Assembly (NCBI GenBank): GCA_964444735.1
Contig: CAYUIJ010000077.1
Span: 1-11,113 of the forward strand
Length of the DNA stretch: 11,113 nucleotides
Direction of reading: 5' to 3'
DNA from: Phocaeicola_A sp964444735
GTDB taxonomy: Bacteria; Bacteroidota; Bacteroidia; Bacteroidales; Bacteroidaceae
Part shown: piece after piece, positions 1 to 9,000 of the stretch
Layout of the letters: every line of letters begins with the position of its first letter
Position numbering within the stretch: position 1 is the first letter of the stretch
Made by a program: the position numbers and the translations under genes
The notes under the pieces: generated by a model
Told to the model about the DNA's origin: nothing
Seen by the model: only the letters and a program-made list of their open reading frames with translations
Database searches by the model: none

Positions 1-2593
1 CGGCCTTTTTCCGCTGCGCCATGAAATTCTCCTTGTCCTCATCCACGTTCTTTTGAATGAAGCCGTCTATGAGTCTCGCCTTGCCGCGCATTCCGGCATC
101 CTTGATCATCGTGTCAATGATATTCTGCCGCCGCTCCGCATAGTCATTGCTGTACGGGTCAAGGCCGGCAATGAGCTCAAGTATATAAGCCACATTGATA
201 ACATCACTGTGCAGAAGTTCCAGACAGAAATCCACATCTTCCAAACGTGGAGACATGTCTTCACCCTTTGGAGATGGCTGGAAAGGTGTATCGGGCGGAA
301 CAAACTTGTCATAAATGTCAAGGTACTTGCTCCGGAAGTCCATAAACTGCTGTTCCGTCATGCCGAGGCCTGCATCCTCCTCGCTGTAATCCTCGTATAT
401 CTGAATCTCTGCGTGCTTGCGGATAATGTCACGGAAAGCAAGTACAAAGTCTTTCTTGTCTTCCTCGCTTTGCAGGATGTCAATACAACTTGGCTCAGGG
501 TATTTTTTCAAGAAATCCGTTACCAACTGTCTGTATTCCTTTTTAACTTCCTCATAGGGAGGGCGTACAATCTGTTCGGGATTATTTGAATTGCTGAACA
601 ACTTAATGGCTGCATCGACATTGCTTTTCAAGTCACGGAAACATACAATCTTGCCAAAACGCTTCTTTTCGTTTAACACTCTATTTGTACGGCTGAATGC
701 TTGAAGCAACCCGTGATACTCCATGTTCTTGTCAACATAGAGTGTGTTGAGTCTCTTGCTGTCGAAACCGGTAAGGAACATTCCTACGACAAGACAAAGG
801 TCAAGCGGCTTCATATCCGCTTTCTTCTTTTTCATGCGCAGGTTGATGTCATCATAGTAGGCACGGAAATTTTCTGTCGTAAATGCAGTACCGTACATAT
901 CATTGTAGTCATTCATGATGGCCTGCAATTCGTCAGCCTCACCAACGCTGTCACTTACATATTGTCCTGTGCCCATTCCTGTCTGTCCGTCATCCTGACT
1001 GCTGTTGGCAGCGTATGTGAATACCGCGCCAATGCGGATTTTAGGATTGAGACTCTTGAATATCTTATAATAACGGATGAGCATCGGCACAGACTGCACG
1101 GCAAACAGGGCGTCAAACTCTCCGTCAAAAGTTGACTTATTGAAATTATTAAGAATAAACTTGGCGATTTCCTCCATACGATTGGCATTGTCTTCTTCCA
1201 CCTCTTTCCTCCCGTGATAGTATTCCACAAGGAAGCCAAGCACATTCTCATCGTTAATGGCATCCTTTATTAAATATTTATGAAGACATTTACCAAAGAT
1301 CTCCTTGGTTGTATGCCCATCCACGGCATTTTGCGTGAATATGGGCGTTCCGGTGAAACCAAAAACTTGCGCGTTGTCAAAGAACCTCATTATCTTCTTA
1401 TGGCTTTCTCCGAAATGACTCCGGTGGCACTCATCGAATATCATCACAATACGCGAATGGCGTATGGCATTTATCTTACTGTTATACCATTGCCTGCTGA
1501 CCGCAGAATTAAGTTTCTGGATTGTTGTAATGATTATCTTTGAGCTGCTGTGCAACCGTTTTACGAGCTCATCGGTATTGTCCGTACTGTCAACCGCACC
1601 CTGTTCAAAGGATTCATATTCCGACTGGGTCTGGGTGTCAAGGTCGTGACGGTCAACGACAAACATCACCTTGTCCACATCCTCTAATTCGGATACGAGC
1701 TGCGCGGCCTTGAATGATGTCAGTGTCTTGCCGGCTCCCGTAGTGTGCCAAACATATCCGTTGTCACCGGAGTTTTGTACACGGTCTAAAATCTTCTCCA
1801 CGGCATAGAATTNNNNNNNNNNNNNNNNNNNNNNNNNNNNNNNNNNNNNNNNNNGGTATGGGCGAAGCACCATAAGGCATTTGTCGCCCTCATGCAATAC
1901 GATGTATTTGCCGATAATCTTGCCAAGCGTACATTTCTCCAAGAAAAACGCAGCAAACTTATCCAGTTCATTAAACGGAACATTTGCTGCATCTGTCCAG
2001 TTGAAAGTAAATTTGTAGCCACTGTTTGGATTGTTCGCAAAATAACGTGTGTTTACTCCATTGGAGATCACAAACAGTTGGATGTAATCAAACAATCCGT
2101 GGAATGAGGTTTTATGATAACGCTGTATCTGATTATATGCCTGTTTGAGTTCCACGCCACGGCGTTTCAGCTCAATCTGCACCAGTGGCAAGCCGTTTAT
2201 AAGTAAGGTTACATCATAGCGGCATTTCTTGCGCCCCTCTACTGTAATCTGGCTGGAAACCTGAAACTCATTCTGGCACCACTGCCGGCGGTTGAGAAAT
2301 TCCACCCAAACACGTTGCCCGTCGTCAGTGTCAAGCGGGAACAGATCCCGCAGCTTCTTCGCCTTTTCAAAGCGTGTGCCGCCCTCAAGGTAGATAAGTA
2401 TCTTTTCAAATTCCTTGCTGGTAAATCCGGTACGGCCATGTTCTGACAACCGCTTACGGTTGTGTAGCTCCAACTGCCGTTTGAAATTGGCTTGAAGATT
2501 ATCCTCCTCTGTAATCCGGACATACTCATAGCCCATTTGTTGAAGGGTGGCGATAAGTCCGGCTTCCAAGGCCGCTTCACTCTGTACAGACAT
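1..2593 (-). CDS. hsdR: Type I restriction enzyme R subunit HsdR (partial, C-terminus beyond left edge)
   Basis: This is the restriction and DNA-translocation subunit of a type I restriction-modification complex, which cuts unmodified DNA after ATP-driven translocation in the cytoplasm. The frame is open from ATG 2593 to base 1: 864 codons, counting 14 masked by N. The nuclease domain shows D127, then E141-L-K143, the same D-x13-E-x-K spacing as EcoR124I. Counting the Ns, the helicase shows TTGAGKT at 284-290 (Walker A), DECH at 387-390 (motif II), GFTGTP at 412-417 (motif III), TGFDS near 608-612 and QAFSRTNR at 631-638 (motif VI). An in-frame TGA lies 18 codons upstream, and MSVQSEAALE is a typical family N-terminus, which supports this start. 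Family members are about 900-1050 residues, so the missing end is modest. No hsdM or hsdS is visible; they may lie to the left. The family call is very secure; the gene's activity cannot be judged. Confidence 0.96.
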   Translation of the reverse strand, partial: MSVQSEAALEAGLIATLQQMGYEYVRITEEDNLQANFKRQLELHNRKRLSEHGRTGFTSKEFEKILIYLEGGTRFEKAKKLRDLFPLDTDDGQRVWVEFLNRRQWCQNEFQVSSQITVEGRKKCRYDVTLLINGLPLVQIELKRRGVELKQAYNQIQRYHKTSFHGLFDYIQLFVISNGVNTRYFANNPNSGYKFTFNWTDAANVPFNELDKFAAFFLEKCTLGKIIGKYIVLHEGDKCLMVLRPYXXXXXXXXXXXXXXXFYAVEKILDRVQNSGDNGYVWHTTGAGKTLTSFKAAQLVSELEDVDKVMFVVDRHDLDTQTQSEYESFEQGAVDSTDNTDELVKRLHSSSKIIITTIQKLNSAVSRQWYNSKINAIRHSRIVMIFDECHRSHFGESHKKIMRFFDNAQVFGFTGTPIFTQNAVDGHTTKEIFGKCLHKYLIKDAINDENVLGFLVEYYHGRKEVEEDNANRMEEIAKFILNNFNKSTFDGEFDALFAVQSVPMLIRYYKIFKSLNPKIRIGAVFTYAANSSQDDGQTGMGTGQYVSDSVGEADELQAIMNDYNDMYGTAFTTENFRAYYDDINLRMKKKKADMKPLDLCLVVGMFLTGFDSKRLNTLYVDKNMEYHGLLQAFSRTNRVLNEKKRFGKIVCFRDLKSNVDAAIKLFSNSNNPEQIVRPPYEEVKKEYRQLVTDFLKKYPEPSCIDILQSEEDKKDFVLAFRDIIRKHAEIQIYEDYSEEDAGLGMTEQQFMDFRSKYLDIYDKFVPPDTPFQPSPKGEDMSPRLEDVDFCLELLHSDVINVAYILELIAGLDPYSNDYAERRQNIIDTMIKDAGMRGKARLIDGFIQKNVDEDKENFMAQRKKA
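1813..1854. other. Assembly gap (42 N) inside hsdR
   Basis: A run of 42 undetermined bases covers codons 247-261 of hsdR, with the partial codons at its edges included. The hsdR frame is the same on both sides. The minus-strand bases before the gap read R-P-Y plus a lone C, and those after it begin AA then F-Y-A-V-E. If the Ns are simply removed, the split codon becomes CAA (Gln) and gives RPYQFYAVE, the usual HsdR sequence just upstream of the Walker A motif. The Ns may therefore stand for no missing bases. Confidence 0.95.
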
Positions 2594-2615
2594 AAACTGT
2601 TCAATCTTTACTCCG

Positions 2616-2774
2616 TTACTTATTTTGCCCGGCTGTTGATAACCTCAATGTCCAGTGCGCCCTCTGTCTTGCATATAGAGTGTCCCGTCCAATCTCCTTT
2701 ATCCCGTCCGGCCTTGTTTTCCTGCCTTGCGGCGGCCAATGCCCCATAAGGTTTTTGCCTGTCATCTTGCTCAT
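2616..2774 (-). CDS. Possible 52-residue leader ORF upstream of hsdR (uncertain)
   Basis: This ATG-started frame of 52 residues lies wholly inside the predicted hsdR leader. It begins about 16 bases after the inferred transcription start and ends 22 bases before the hsdR ATG. It is rich in Arg, Gly and Lys, starts MSKMTGKNLM and ends STAGQNK, and has no domain I recognise. A second frame through the same bases (2829-2620) starts upstream of the promoter, so it cannot be fully translated from this transcript. The region could be a translated leader, a regulatory untranslated leader, or a decayed gene. The main argument for it is position; coding quality is weak. Confidence 0.2.
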   Translation of the reverse strand: MSKMTGKNLMGHWPPQGRKTRPDGIKEIGRDTLYARQRAHWTLRLSTAGQNK

Positions 2775-2798
2775 TGGCGGATTTATTCCGCACGGATG

Positions 2799-2830
2799 CA
2801 AAGATATAATTATTTTCGGGAAACCACAAC
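2799..2830 (-). promoter_or_regulatory. Bacteroides-type promoter for hsdR
   Basis: On the minus strand, TATCTTTG at 2806-2799 fits the Bacteroidales -7 consensus TAnnTTTG exactly. GTTG at 2830-2827 serves as the -33 element, with 20 bases between the two. The intervening stretch is AT-rich. Transcription would start near 2790 and give an hsdR leader of about 200 bases. The match is clear by eye, but the start site is inferred. Confidence 0.7.
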
Positions 2831-3158
2831 TAAGGAGTCGCGGCTTGCAAAAATTGTTTCTTTATCTCTCTTCAATCCGCCTCCCGGGAATCACTTACAC
2901 AGCCGACATCTCTTTTAATTCGCATAAACCACCTGCATTGTGCCTGATCCGTTACTATCCCATTTTAATTACGGGCTATAGTTAAATTATTCCATAACAA
3001 CCTGTAATAAAACCATTTATCCATCACTTGATACAAAGAAAGCCCCGCCACTCACCTATGCTTACGGCAGCAATACGGACATGACAGCAGACACAAAAGA
3101 AACATAACCGTTCAAAAAAAACATGCATGGCTTATTCACAAATTAAAGCACTAACTAT
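2831..3158. other. Intergenic region between divergent hsdR and frr promoters, no recognised gene
   Basis: About 330 bases separate the two outward-facing promoters. The stretch is AT-rich, with short A-tracts such as the one near 3115-3121. I see no tRNA-like fold, no strong hairpin followed by T residues, no insertion-sequence end and no convincing reading frame. A plus-strand frame at 2680-2985 crosses the hsdR promoter and has low-complexity hydrophobic content, so I do not call it. This may be where the restriction locus joins the frr-rsgA backbone, but no boundary sequence is visible. Confidence 0.5.
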
Positions 3159-3188
3159 TTTGCAATTAAACTATTTCTATTACCTTTG
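3159..3188 (+). promoter_or_regulatory. Bacteroides-type promoter for frr
   Basis: TACCTTTG at 3181-3188 matches the Bacteroidales -7 element TAnnTTTG. TTTG at 3159-3162 fits the -33 element, with 18 bases between, slightly short of the usual spacing. Initiation would fall near 3195, about 35 bases before the frr ATG. This also argues against the upstream TTG start at 3186, which would overlap the promoter. Confidence 0.72.
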
Positions 3189-3230
3189 TTGCAAAACCTA
3201 TGGATTGTAAAAACCAAAAACACTTGTTAT

Positions 3231-3791
3231 ATGACCGATTCAAAAACTATTCTTGAAAGAGCACAAGAAAAAATGGACATGGCAATCATGTATCTTGACA
3301 AAGCTTTGGCACATATCCGGGCAGGGAAAGCAGACGTGCGCCTGCTTGACGGAATCCGTGTTGACTCATACGGAAGCAAGGTACCCATCAACAATGTGGC
3401 GGAAGTGACAACGCCAGATGCCAGAAGCATTGCCATCAGACCGTGGGACAAGAACATGTCCCGAATCATTGAAAAAGCCATCATTGATTCCACACTCGGC
3501 ATCATGCCCGAAAACAACGGAGAGATTATCCGCATAGGAATACCTCCTCTTACAGAAGAGCGCCGTTTCCAGCTTTCAAAACAGTGTAAAGGCGAAAGCG
3601 AAACGGCCAAAGTAAGCGTGCGTAACGCACGCCGTGAGGCCATCGATGCACTGAAAAAAGCAGTAAAAGACGGTATGGCCAAAGACGAGCAGAAAGATTC
3701 CGAGACCAAGCTGCAAAAGATACACGACAAGTATATCAGGCAGATTGACGACATGCTGGCTGCAAAAGACAAAGAAATCATGACCGTATAA
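3231..3791 (+). CDS. frr: Ribosome recycling factor
   Basis: Ribosome recycling factor acts with EF-G to split the post-termination ribosome and release tRNA and mRNA in the cytoplasm. The product is 186 residues, the normal length. It shows the expected pattern: helix I with LAHIRAGKADVRLLDGI (26-42), the central beta/alpha domain with VPINNVAEVTTPDARSIAIRPWD (51-73), MPENNGEIIRIGIPPLTEERR (92-112), and the long C-terminal helices with VSVRNARREA (128-137), which contain the conserved arginine cluster. I chose the ATG at 3231, not the upstream TTG at 3186, because MTDSKTIL is the family N-terminus and the -7 promoter element overlaps 3186. There is no obvious Shine-Dalgarno site, as is common in this phylum. 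rsgA follows 110 bases later on the same strand, so the two may be cotranscribed. pyrH, often near frr in bacteria, is not in the window. Confidence 0.98.
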   Translation: MTDSKTILERAQEKMDMAIMYLDKALAHIRAGKADVRLLDGIRVDSYGSKVPINNVAEVTTPDARSIAIRPWDKNMSRIIEKAIIDSTLGIMPENNGEIIRIGIPPLTEERRFQLSKQCKGESETAKVSVRNARREAIDALKKAVKDGMAKDEQKDSETKLQKIHDKYIRQIDDMLAAKDKEIMTV

Positions 3792-3901
3792 AAAACAGGA
3801 CATCCTCATTTTACACAAAGACGCACGCTTACATCCTTAAAGAATGTAATTGTGCTTCTTTTCGTTGAAAGCATATACATAACACCAGGAAATAAACAAA
3901 C

Positions 3902-4834
3902 GTGCACGGATTAGTCATAAAAAACACAGGAAACTGGTATCAGGTAAAAACTGAAAACGGACAATTGATAAACTGCAGGATTAAAGGGCATTTCAGGCTG
4001 AAAGGCATAAAGAGTACCAGCCCCATCGCCGTGGGCGACAAAGTCGACATTGACATCAACAATGAAAAAACAGCTTTCATTACCGCCATTGACGACCGCA
4101 AGAACTATATCATACGCCGCTCGTCAAACCTGTCAAAACAATCGCACATCATTGCCGCCAATCTTGACCAGTGCTTTCTGCTTGTCACCATCAACCATCC
4201 TGAAACGTCTGTCATATTCATTGACCGCTTCCTGGCTACTGCCGAAGCGTATAATATCCCCGTAAGCATCATCTTCAACAAGACCGACTGTTACGATGAA
4301 GACGAGCTGCATTATCTTGACGAGCTCATAAGCCTCTATACACAGATCGGCTATCCGTGCTATCGGATTTCGGCCCTGAACCATACGGGCATCGATGAGC
4401 TCTGCCAGCTGCTCAACAACAGGATAACCTTATTTTCGGGAAATTCCGGTGTAGGAAAGTCCACCCTTATCAATGCCATACAGCCCGGCCTTAACATCCG
4501 TACCGGAGAGATATCGGAATATCACAACAAGGGAACCCACACCACCACTTCCTCCGAGATGTATGAAACAGGCGAAAACGGATATCTGATAGACACTCCG
4601 GGAATCAAAGGATTCGGCACCTTTGACATGAACCACAAGGAAATAGGACATTATTTCAAGGAGATATTCAAATATTCGGCACAGTGCAAATACAATGACT
4701 GTACCCATGTGCACGAACCGGGATGTGCTGTAAAAAAGGCCGTGGAAGAACATTTCATAAGCGGATCACGCTATGCGTCGTACCTGAACATGCTCGAAGA
4801 CGGAAATGAAAACAAGTACCGTGAAGCCTACTGA
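3902..4834 (+). CDS. rsgA: Ribosome small-subunit biogenesis GTPase RsgA
   Basis: RsgA (YjeQ/EngC) is a circularly permuted GTPase that checks late maturation of the 30S subunit. The 310-residue product has an N-terminal OB-fold (about 1-70, with GDKVDI at 45-50). The GTPase motifs follow in permuted order: NKTD at 126-129 (G4), SAL at 157-159 (G5), GNSGVGKST at 180-188 (G1), GTHTTTS at 211-217 (switch I/G2) and DTPG at 231-234 (G3). The C-terminal zinc site is C262, C267, H269 and C275, in the family pattern C-x4-C-x-H-x5-C. The start is a GTG; an in-frame TAA three codons upstream leaves no earlier choice, and AGGAAA lies about 9 bases upstream as a possible ribosome site. I see no promoter in the 110 bases after frr, so readthrough from frr is likely. 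All key motifs are intact. Confidence 0.97.
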   Translation: MHGLVIKNTGNWYQVKTENGQLINCRIKGHFRLKGIKSTSPIAVGDKVDIDINNEKTAFITAIDDRKNYIIRRSSNLSKQSHIIAANLDQCFLLVTINHPETSVIFIDRFLATAEAYNIPVSIIFNKTDCYDEDELHYLDELISLYTQIGYPCYRISALNHTGIDELCQLLNNRITLFSGNSGVGKSTLINAIQPGLNIRTGEISEYHNKGTHTTTSSEMYETGENGYLIDTPGIKGFGTFDMNHKEIGHYFKEIFKYSAQCKYNDCTHVHEPGCAVKKAVEEHFISGSRYASYLNMLEDGNENKYREAY

Positions 4835-4889
4835 AAAACAAACGACCTGTAAATATCCGTCACCTTATTCCCGCGCACATATCCTAAGG

Positions 4890-4966
4890 CTAACAGGAAA
4901 AACAATTTTTTCACATATTTTGAATGTTGGACGTTTAAACTAACAAGACACAGGCAGGTCTAACAA
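4890..4966 (+). promoter_or_regulatory. Upstream region of efflux operon with phased CTAACA repeats and a palindrome
   Basis: The 157-base gap between rsgA and the efflux operon holds three direct copies of CTAACA, at 4890, 4940 and 4960. The last two extend to CTAACAA. They are spaced 50 and 20 bases apart, so all would face the same side of the helix. The perfect 8-base palindrome GTTTAAAC at 4933-4940 overlaps the middle copy, and TTG/CAA arms lie symmetrically outside it. No good TAnnTTTG promoter is visible; TATTTTG near 4914-4921 is one base short. A regulator-binding role is inference from position and phasing. Confidence 0.25.
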
Positions 4967-4991
4967 AAGAGAAATTTTATGAACAATATAT

Positions 4992-6074
4992 ATGAATAAA
5001 AAAATGAAATGGATCCTGGTGGGTTTTATCGGAACCGGACTCATCGGGTGGGGAATTTACTCACAGCTGCCTAAAACAAACAAAGACCTGGCAGAGGCGG
5101 ACAATGCTTCAGACACACAGTCAAAAAGCAGGCAGGTGCTCAATGTGAATGCTAAAATCATCAAGCCCGAATCTTTAACAGACATTTTGAAAACCAGCGG
5201 CATTCTGCTGCCCGATGAAGAAGTGAACCTTTCGTTTGAGACCTCCGGAAAAATTGTGGAAATCAATTTCATGGAAGGAACACAAGTCAAGAAAGGGCAG
5301 CTTCTGGCAAAGGTAAACGACCTGAAGCTACAGGCCGAATTACAACGCCTGCAGGCACAGCTGAAATTGGCTGAGGACCGTGTATATCGCCAGCAGGCCC
5401 TTTTAAAGCGTGACGCAGTAAGCCAGGAAGCCTACGAACAAGTCAAAACAGATCTGGCAATCCTGAATGCCGATATCAGCATCGTAAAGGAAAACATCGC
5501 CCTGACCGAGCTGCATGCCCCCTTTGACGGCATCATCGGTTTACGCCAAGTCAGTATAGGTACCTATGCCTCGCCTGCCACCATTGTGGCCAAGCTGACA
5601 AAAATATCTCCGCTGAAAGTGGAATTCGCCGTGCCCGAACGCTATGCAAACGACATGAAAAAAGGAATCAACCTTGACTTCTTCATTGAAGGCAGGCTGC
5701 ATGCCTATCAGGCAAAAGTATACGCTGTAGAGTCGGCCGTAGACCAGCAGCTGCACCAGCTCACCGTCCGTGCCATCTATCCCAATCACGACCAGACACT
5801 GCTGCCCGGACGCTATGCCAGCATAGAGCTGAAAAAAGACGAGATAAGCAATGTCATTGCCATTCCCAGTGAGGCCATTGTACAGGAACTGGGAAAAGAC
5901 AAGGTATATCTCTATAAAAGCGGAAAGGTTGAGCCTGTCGACATCGTGACAGGCATCCGTACCGAGGCAGACGTACAAGTCGTAAAAGGACTTCAAACGG
6001 GTGACACCATCATCACCTCAGGAACCCTCCAGCTGAGAACCGGCCTTCCCGTAAAACTGGACAATATCAACTAA
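4992..6074 (+). CDS. RND efflux periplasmic adaptor (membrane fusion protein, AcrA/HlyD type)
   Basis: This is the periplasmic adaptor of a tripartite exporter, bridging the inner-membrane pump and the outer-membrane channel. It has 360 residues. A single hydrophobic segment at about 7-24 gives an N-terminal membrane anchor or signal; there is no lipobox cysteine, unlike many AcrA-type lipoproteins. The first half of the lipoyl domain is near 84-112 (GKIVEINFMEGTQVKKGQLL), followed by a short alpha-helical hairpin at about 112-170. The second lipoyl half is near 171-204 (LHAPFDGIIGLRQVSIG), the beta-barrel at about 207-282, and a membrane-proximal domain to the end. The ATG at 4992 is used; a nearer ATG at 5001 is possible, and a 6-codon mini-frame starts at 4979. 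The pump gene follows after 12 bases. The transported substrate cannot be told from sequence. Confidence 0.93.
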   Translation: MNKKMKWILVGFIGTGLIGWGIYSQLPKTNKDLAEADNASDTQSKSRQVLNVNAKIIKPESLTDILKTSGILLPDEEVNLSFETSGKIVEINFMEGTQVKKGQLLAKVNDLKLQAELQRLQAQLKLAEDRVYRQQALLKRDAVSQEAYEQVKTDLAILNADISIVKENIALTELHAPFDGIIGLRQVSIGTYASPATIVAKLTKISPLKVEFAVPERYANDMKKGINLDFFIEGRLHAYQAKVYAVESAVDQQLHQLTVRAIYPNHDQTLLPGRYASIELKKDEISNVIAIPSEAIVQELGKDKVYLYKSGKVEPVDIVTGIRTEADVQVVKGLQTGDTIITSGTLQLRTGLPVKLDNIN

Positions 6075-6086
6075 TACGACGGGCCT

Positions 6087-9000
6087 ATGAACATATCTGA
6101 ACTAAGTATCCGGCGCCCGGTTCTGGCAACGGTACTGACCATTATCATCATCCTTTTCGGACTGATTGGATATACATATCTGGGAGTACGTGAATATCCA
6201 TCGGTTGACAACCCTATCATCTCTGTCACATGCTCGTATGCCGGAGCCAATGCCGATGTTATCGAAAACCAGATAACCGAGCCTTTGGAACAAAACATCA
6301 ACGGCATTCCGGGTATCCGATCTCTGTCCAGTGTCAGCCAGCAAGGAGAGTGCCGTATCACAATAGAATTCGAGCTGTCGGTTGACCTTGAGACAGCGGC
6401 CAACGATGTACGCGACAAGGTATCACGCGCACAACGCTATCTGCCCGATGACTGCGACCCTCCTACCGTATCGAAAGCCGATGCCGATGCTATGCCTATC
6501 CTGATGGTGGCCTTGCAAAGCGACAAACGTTCCTTGCTGGAACTTAGCGAGATAGCAGACCTTACCGTAAAGGAACAGCTTCAGACTATCCCTGATATCA
6601 GCAGCGTAAGCATCTGGGGTGAAAAGCGCTACTCCATGCGTCTTTGGCTTGACCCGGTCAAAATGGCCGGATACGGCGTTACTCCTACCGACATCAAGAG
6701 TGCCATAGACCGTGAGAACGTAGAGCTTCCATCGGGGAGTATCGAGGGGAACACTACAGAGCTTACCATCCGTACTCTGGGACTGATGCACACTACCCGG
6801 GAATTCAATGACCTTATATTAAAGGAAGAGAACAACCGGATTATACGTTTCAGTGATGTGGGACGCGCAGAACTGGGCCCGGCCGACCTGAAAAGCTACA
6901 TGAAAATGAACGGCATCCCTATGGTGGGTGTCGTGGTCATCCCTCAGCCGGGAGCAAACCACATTGACATCGCCAATGCGGTATACAAACGCATGGAGAC
7001 CATGAAAAAAGATCTGCCCGATGACATTCAGTACAACTACGGATTTGACAATACCCGATTCATACGCGCATCCATTGATGAAGTGAAAAGTACCATATAC
7101 GAAGCATTCCTGCTCGTTATCATTATCATTTTCCTCTTCCTGCGCGACTGGCGCGTAACCCTGATTCCGTGCATCGTCATTCCGGTATCGCTGGTGGGCG
7201 CATTCTTCGTGATGTACATTGCCGGATTTTCCATCAACGTACTGTCAATGCTTGCCATTGTACTGGCAGTAGGGCTCGTGGTAGACGATGCCATCGTTAT
7301 GACCGAGAATATCTATATACGCATAGAACGGGGTATGAGTCCGAAAGAAGCGGGGATCGAAGGATCTAAGGAAATCTTCTTCGCCGTCATCTCTACAACC
7401 ATCACGCTGGTGGCCGTATTCTTCCCTATCGTATTCATGGAAGGAACTACCGGAAGACTTTTCCGCGAATTCAGCTTCGTGGTTTCAGGCAGTGTAGTCA
7501 TATCGGCATTCGCCGCCCTGACCATAACCCCGATGCTTTCAACCAAGATATTGAAACGGCAGGAAAAAAAGAACTGGCTCTACCGTAAGACCGATCCGTT
7601 CTTTGAAGGAATGAACAGCCTGTACAGCCGCTCATTACAGGCCTTGCTCCGGCATCGATGGATTACAATCCCCATTGTGGCCGCCACCCTGATTGTCATC
7701 GGCTGGCTGTGGAGCACTATTCCGGCCGAAATGGCCCCAATCGAAGACCGCTCGCAAATCACAATCAACACTCGGGGCGCAGAAGGCGTCACTTATGAAT
7801 ATATCCGTGACTACACTGAAGACATCAACCGGCTGGCAGATTCGCTCGTCACCGACGCCGACAACATCACAGCACGTGTATCCAGCGGAAGCGGAAACGT
7901 GAGAATCACGCTAAAGGATATAAAAGACCGTGACTACTCTCAGATGGAAGTCGCCGAGAAACTGTCACATGCGGTAAAGAGCAAGACGAAAGCGCGTGCT
8001 TTCGTACAACAATCGTCATCATTCGGAGGAAGACGGGGAGGAATGCCTGTCCAATACGTATTGCAGGCGACCAACATCGAAAAGATGGAAAAGATTCTGC
8101 CGGAGTTCATGGCCAAGGTCTACGGCAACCCTGTCTTTCAGATGGCCGATGTAGACCTGAAGTTCAGTAAGCCTGAGGCACGGGTGAATATCAACCGTGA
8201 CAAAGCCAGTATCATGGGAGTGAGCACCAAAAACATAGCCCAGACCCTGCAATACGGATTGAGCGGACAGCGCATGGGATATTTCTACATGAACGGAAAG
8301 CAATATGAAATACTGGGAGAGATAAACCGCCAGCAACGCAACAAGCCATCAGACCTGAAAGCGATTTACGTGCGCAGCGACAATGGAGACATGGTACAGC
8401 TGGACAACCTTGTCGATCTGGAAAATGGCATAGCGCCTCCCAAGCTGTACCGCTACAACCGGTTCGTATCGGCAACCGTCTCTGCCGGACTGGCGGAAGG
8501 AAAGACCATCGGACAGGGACTTGACGAGATGGACAAGATTGCCAAAGAAACCCTGGACGATACATTCCGTACCGCTCTGGCGGGAGAATCAAAGGAATAC
8601 CAGGAAAGTTCTTCAAGCCTGATGTTTGCCTTCATTCTGGCCATTGTCTTGATTTACCTTATCCTGTCGGCGCAGTTCGAAAGTTTCAAAGACCCCCTGG
8701 TCATTATGCTTACCGTTCCGCTGGCTATCGCCGGAGCACTGATTTTCATGTATTTCGGAAACATCACCATGAACATCTTCAGCCAAATCGGCATCATCAT
8801 GCTGATTGGCCTTGTAGCAAAAAACGGTATCCTCATCGTGGAATTCGCCAACCAGAAACAAGCTGCCGGCGAAGACAAGATGCTGGCCATACATGACGCG
8901 GCCCTGCAGCGCCTGCGCCCGATTCTGATGACCAGCGCTTCGACCATACTCGGACTTCTTCCGCTGGCCTTTGCCTCAGGAGAGGGATGTAACCAGCGTA

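Noticed and set aside
53..1135. Plus-strand frames of 178 and 144 codons (53-589 and 701-1135)
   Set aside because: They are antisense to hsdR, whose frame is continuous and rich in family motifs across the same bases; the plus-strand products show no recognisable domain.
1786..2040. Minus-strand frame crossing the N gap
   Set aside because: It is in a different frame from hsdR and its only unusual feature is the masked residues.
2680..2985. Plus-strand frame of 101 codons in the intergenic region
   Set aside because: It overlaps the hsdR promoter and leader on the other strand, has no recognisable domain, and lacks a promoter or ribosome site.
3186..3230. Upstream TTG start for frr, adding 15 residues
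   Set aside because: The -7 promoter element occupies 3181-3188, so this start would lie upstream of the transcript, and the extra residues are not part of the family.
3227..3781. Minus-strand frame of 184 codons
   Set aside because: It is the antisense shadow of frr, a universally conserved gene whose sequence is unmistakable.
3792..3901. Weak hairpin TACAT...ATGTA between frr and rsgA as a terminator
   Set aside because: The stem is only about 5 AT-rich pairs with no following T-run.
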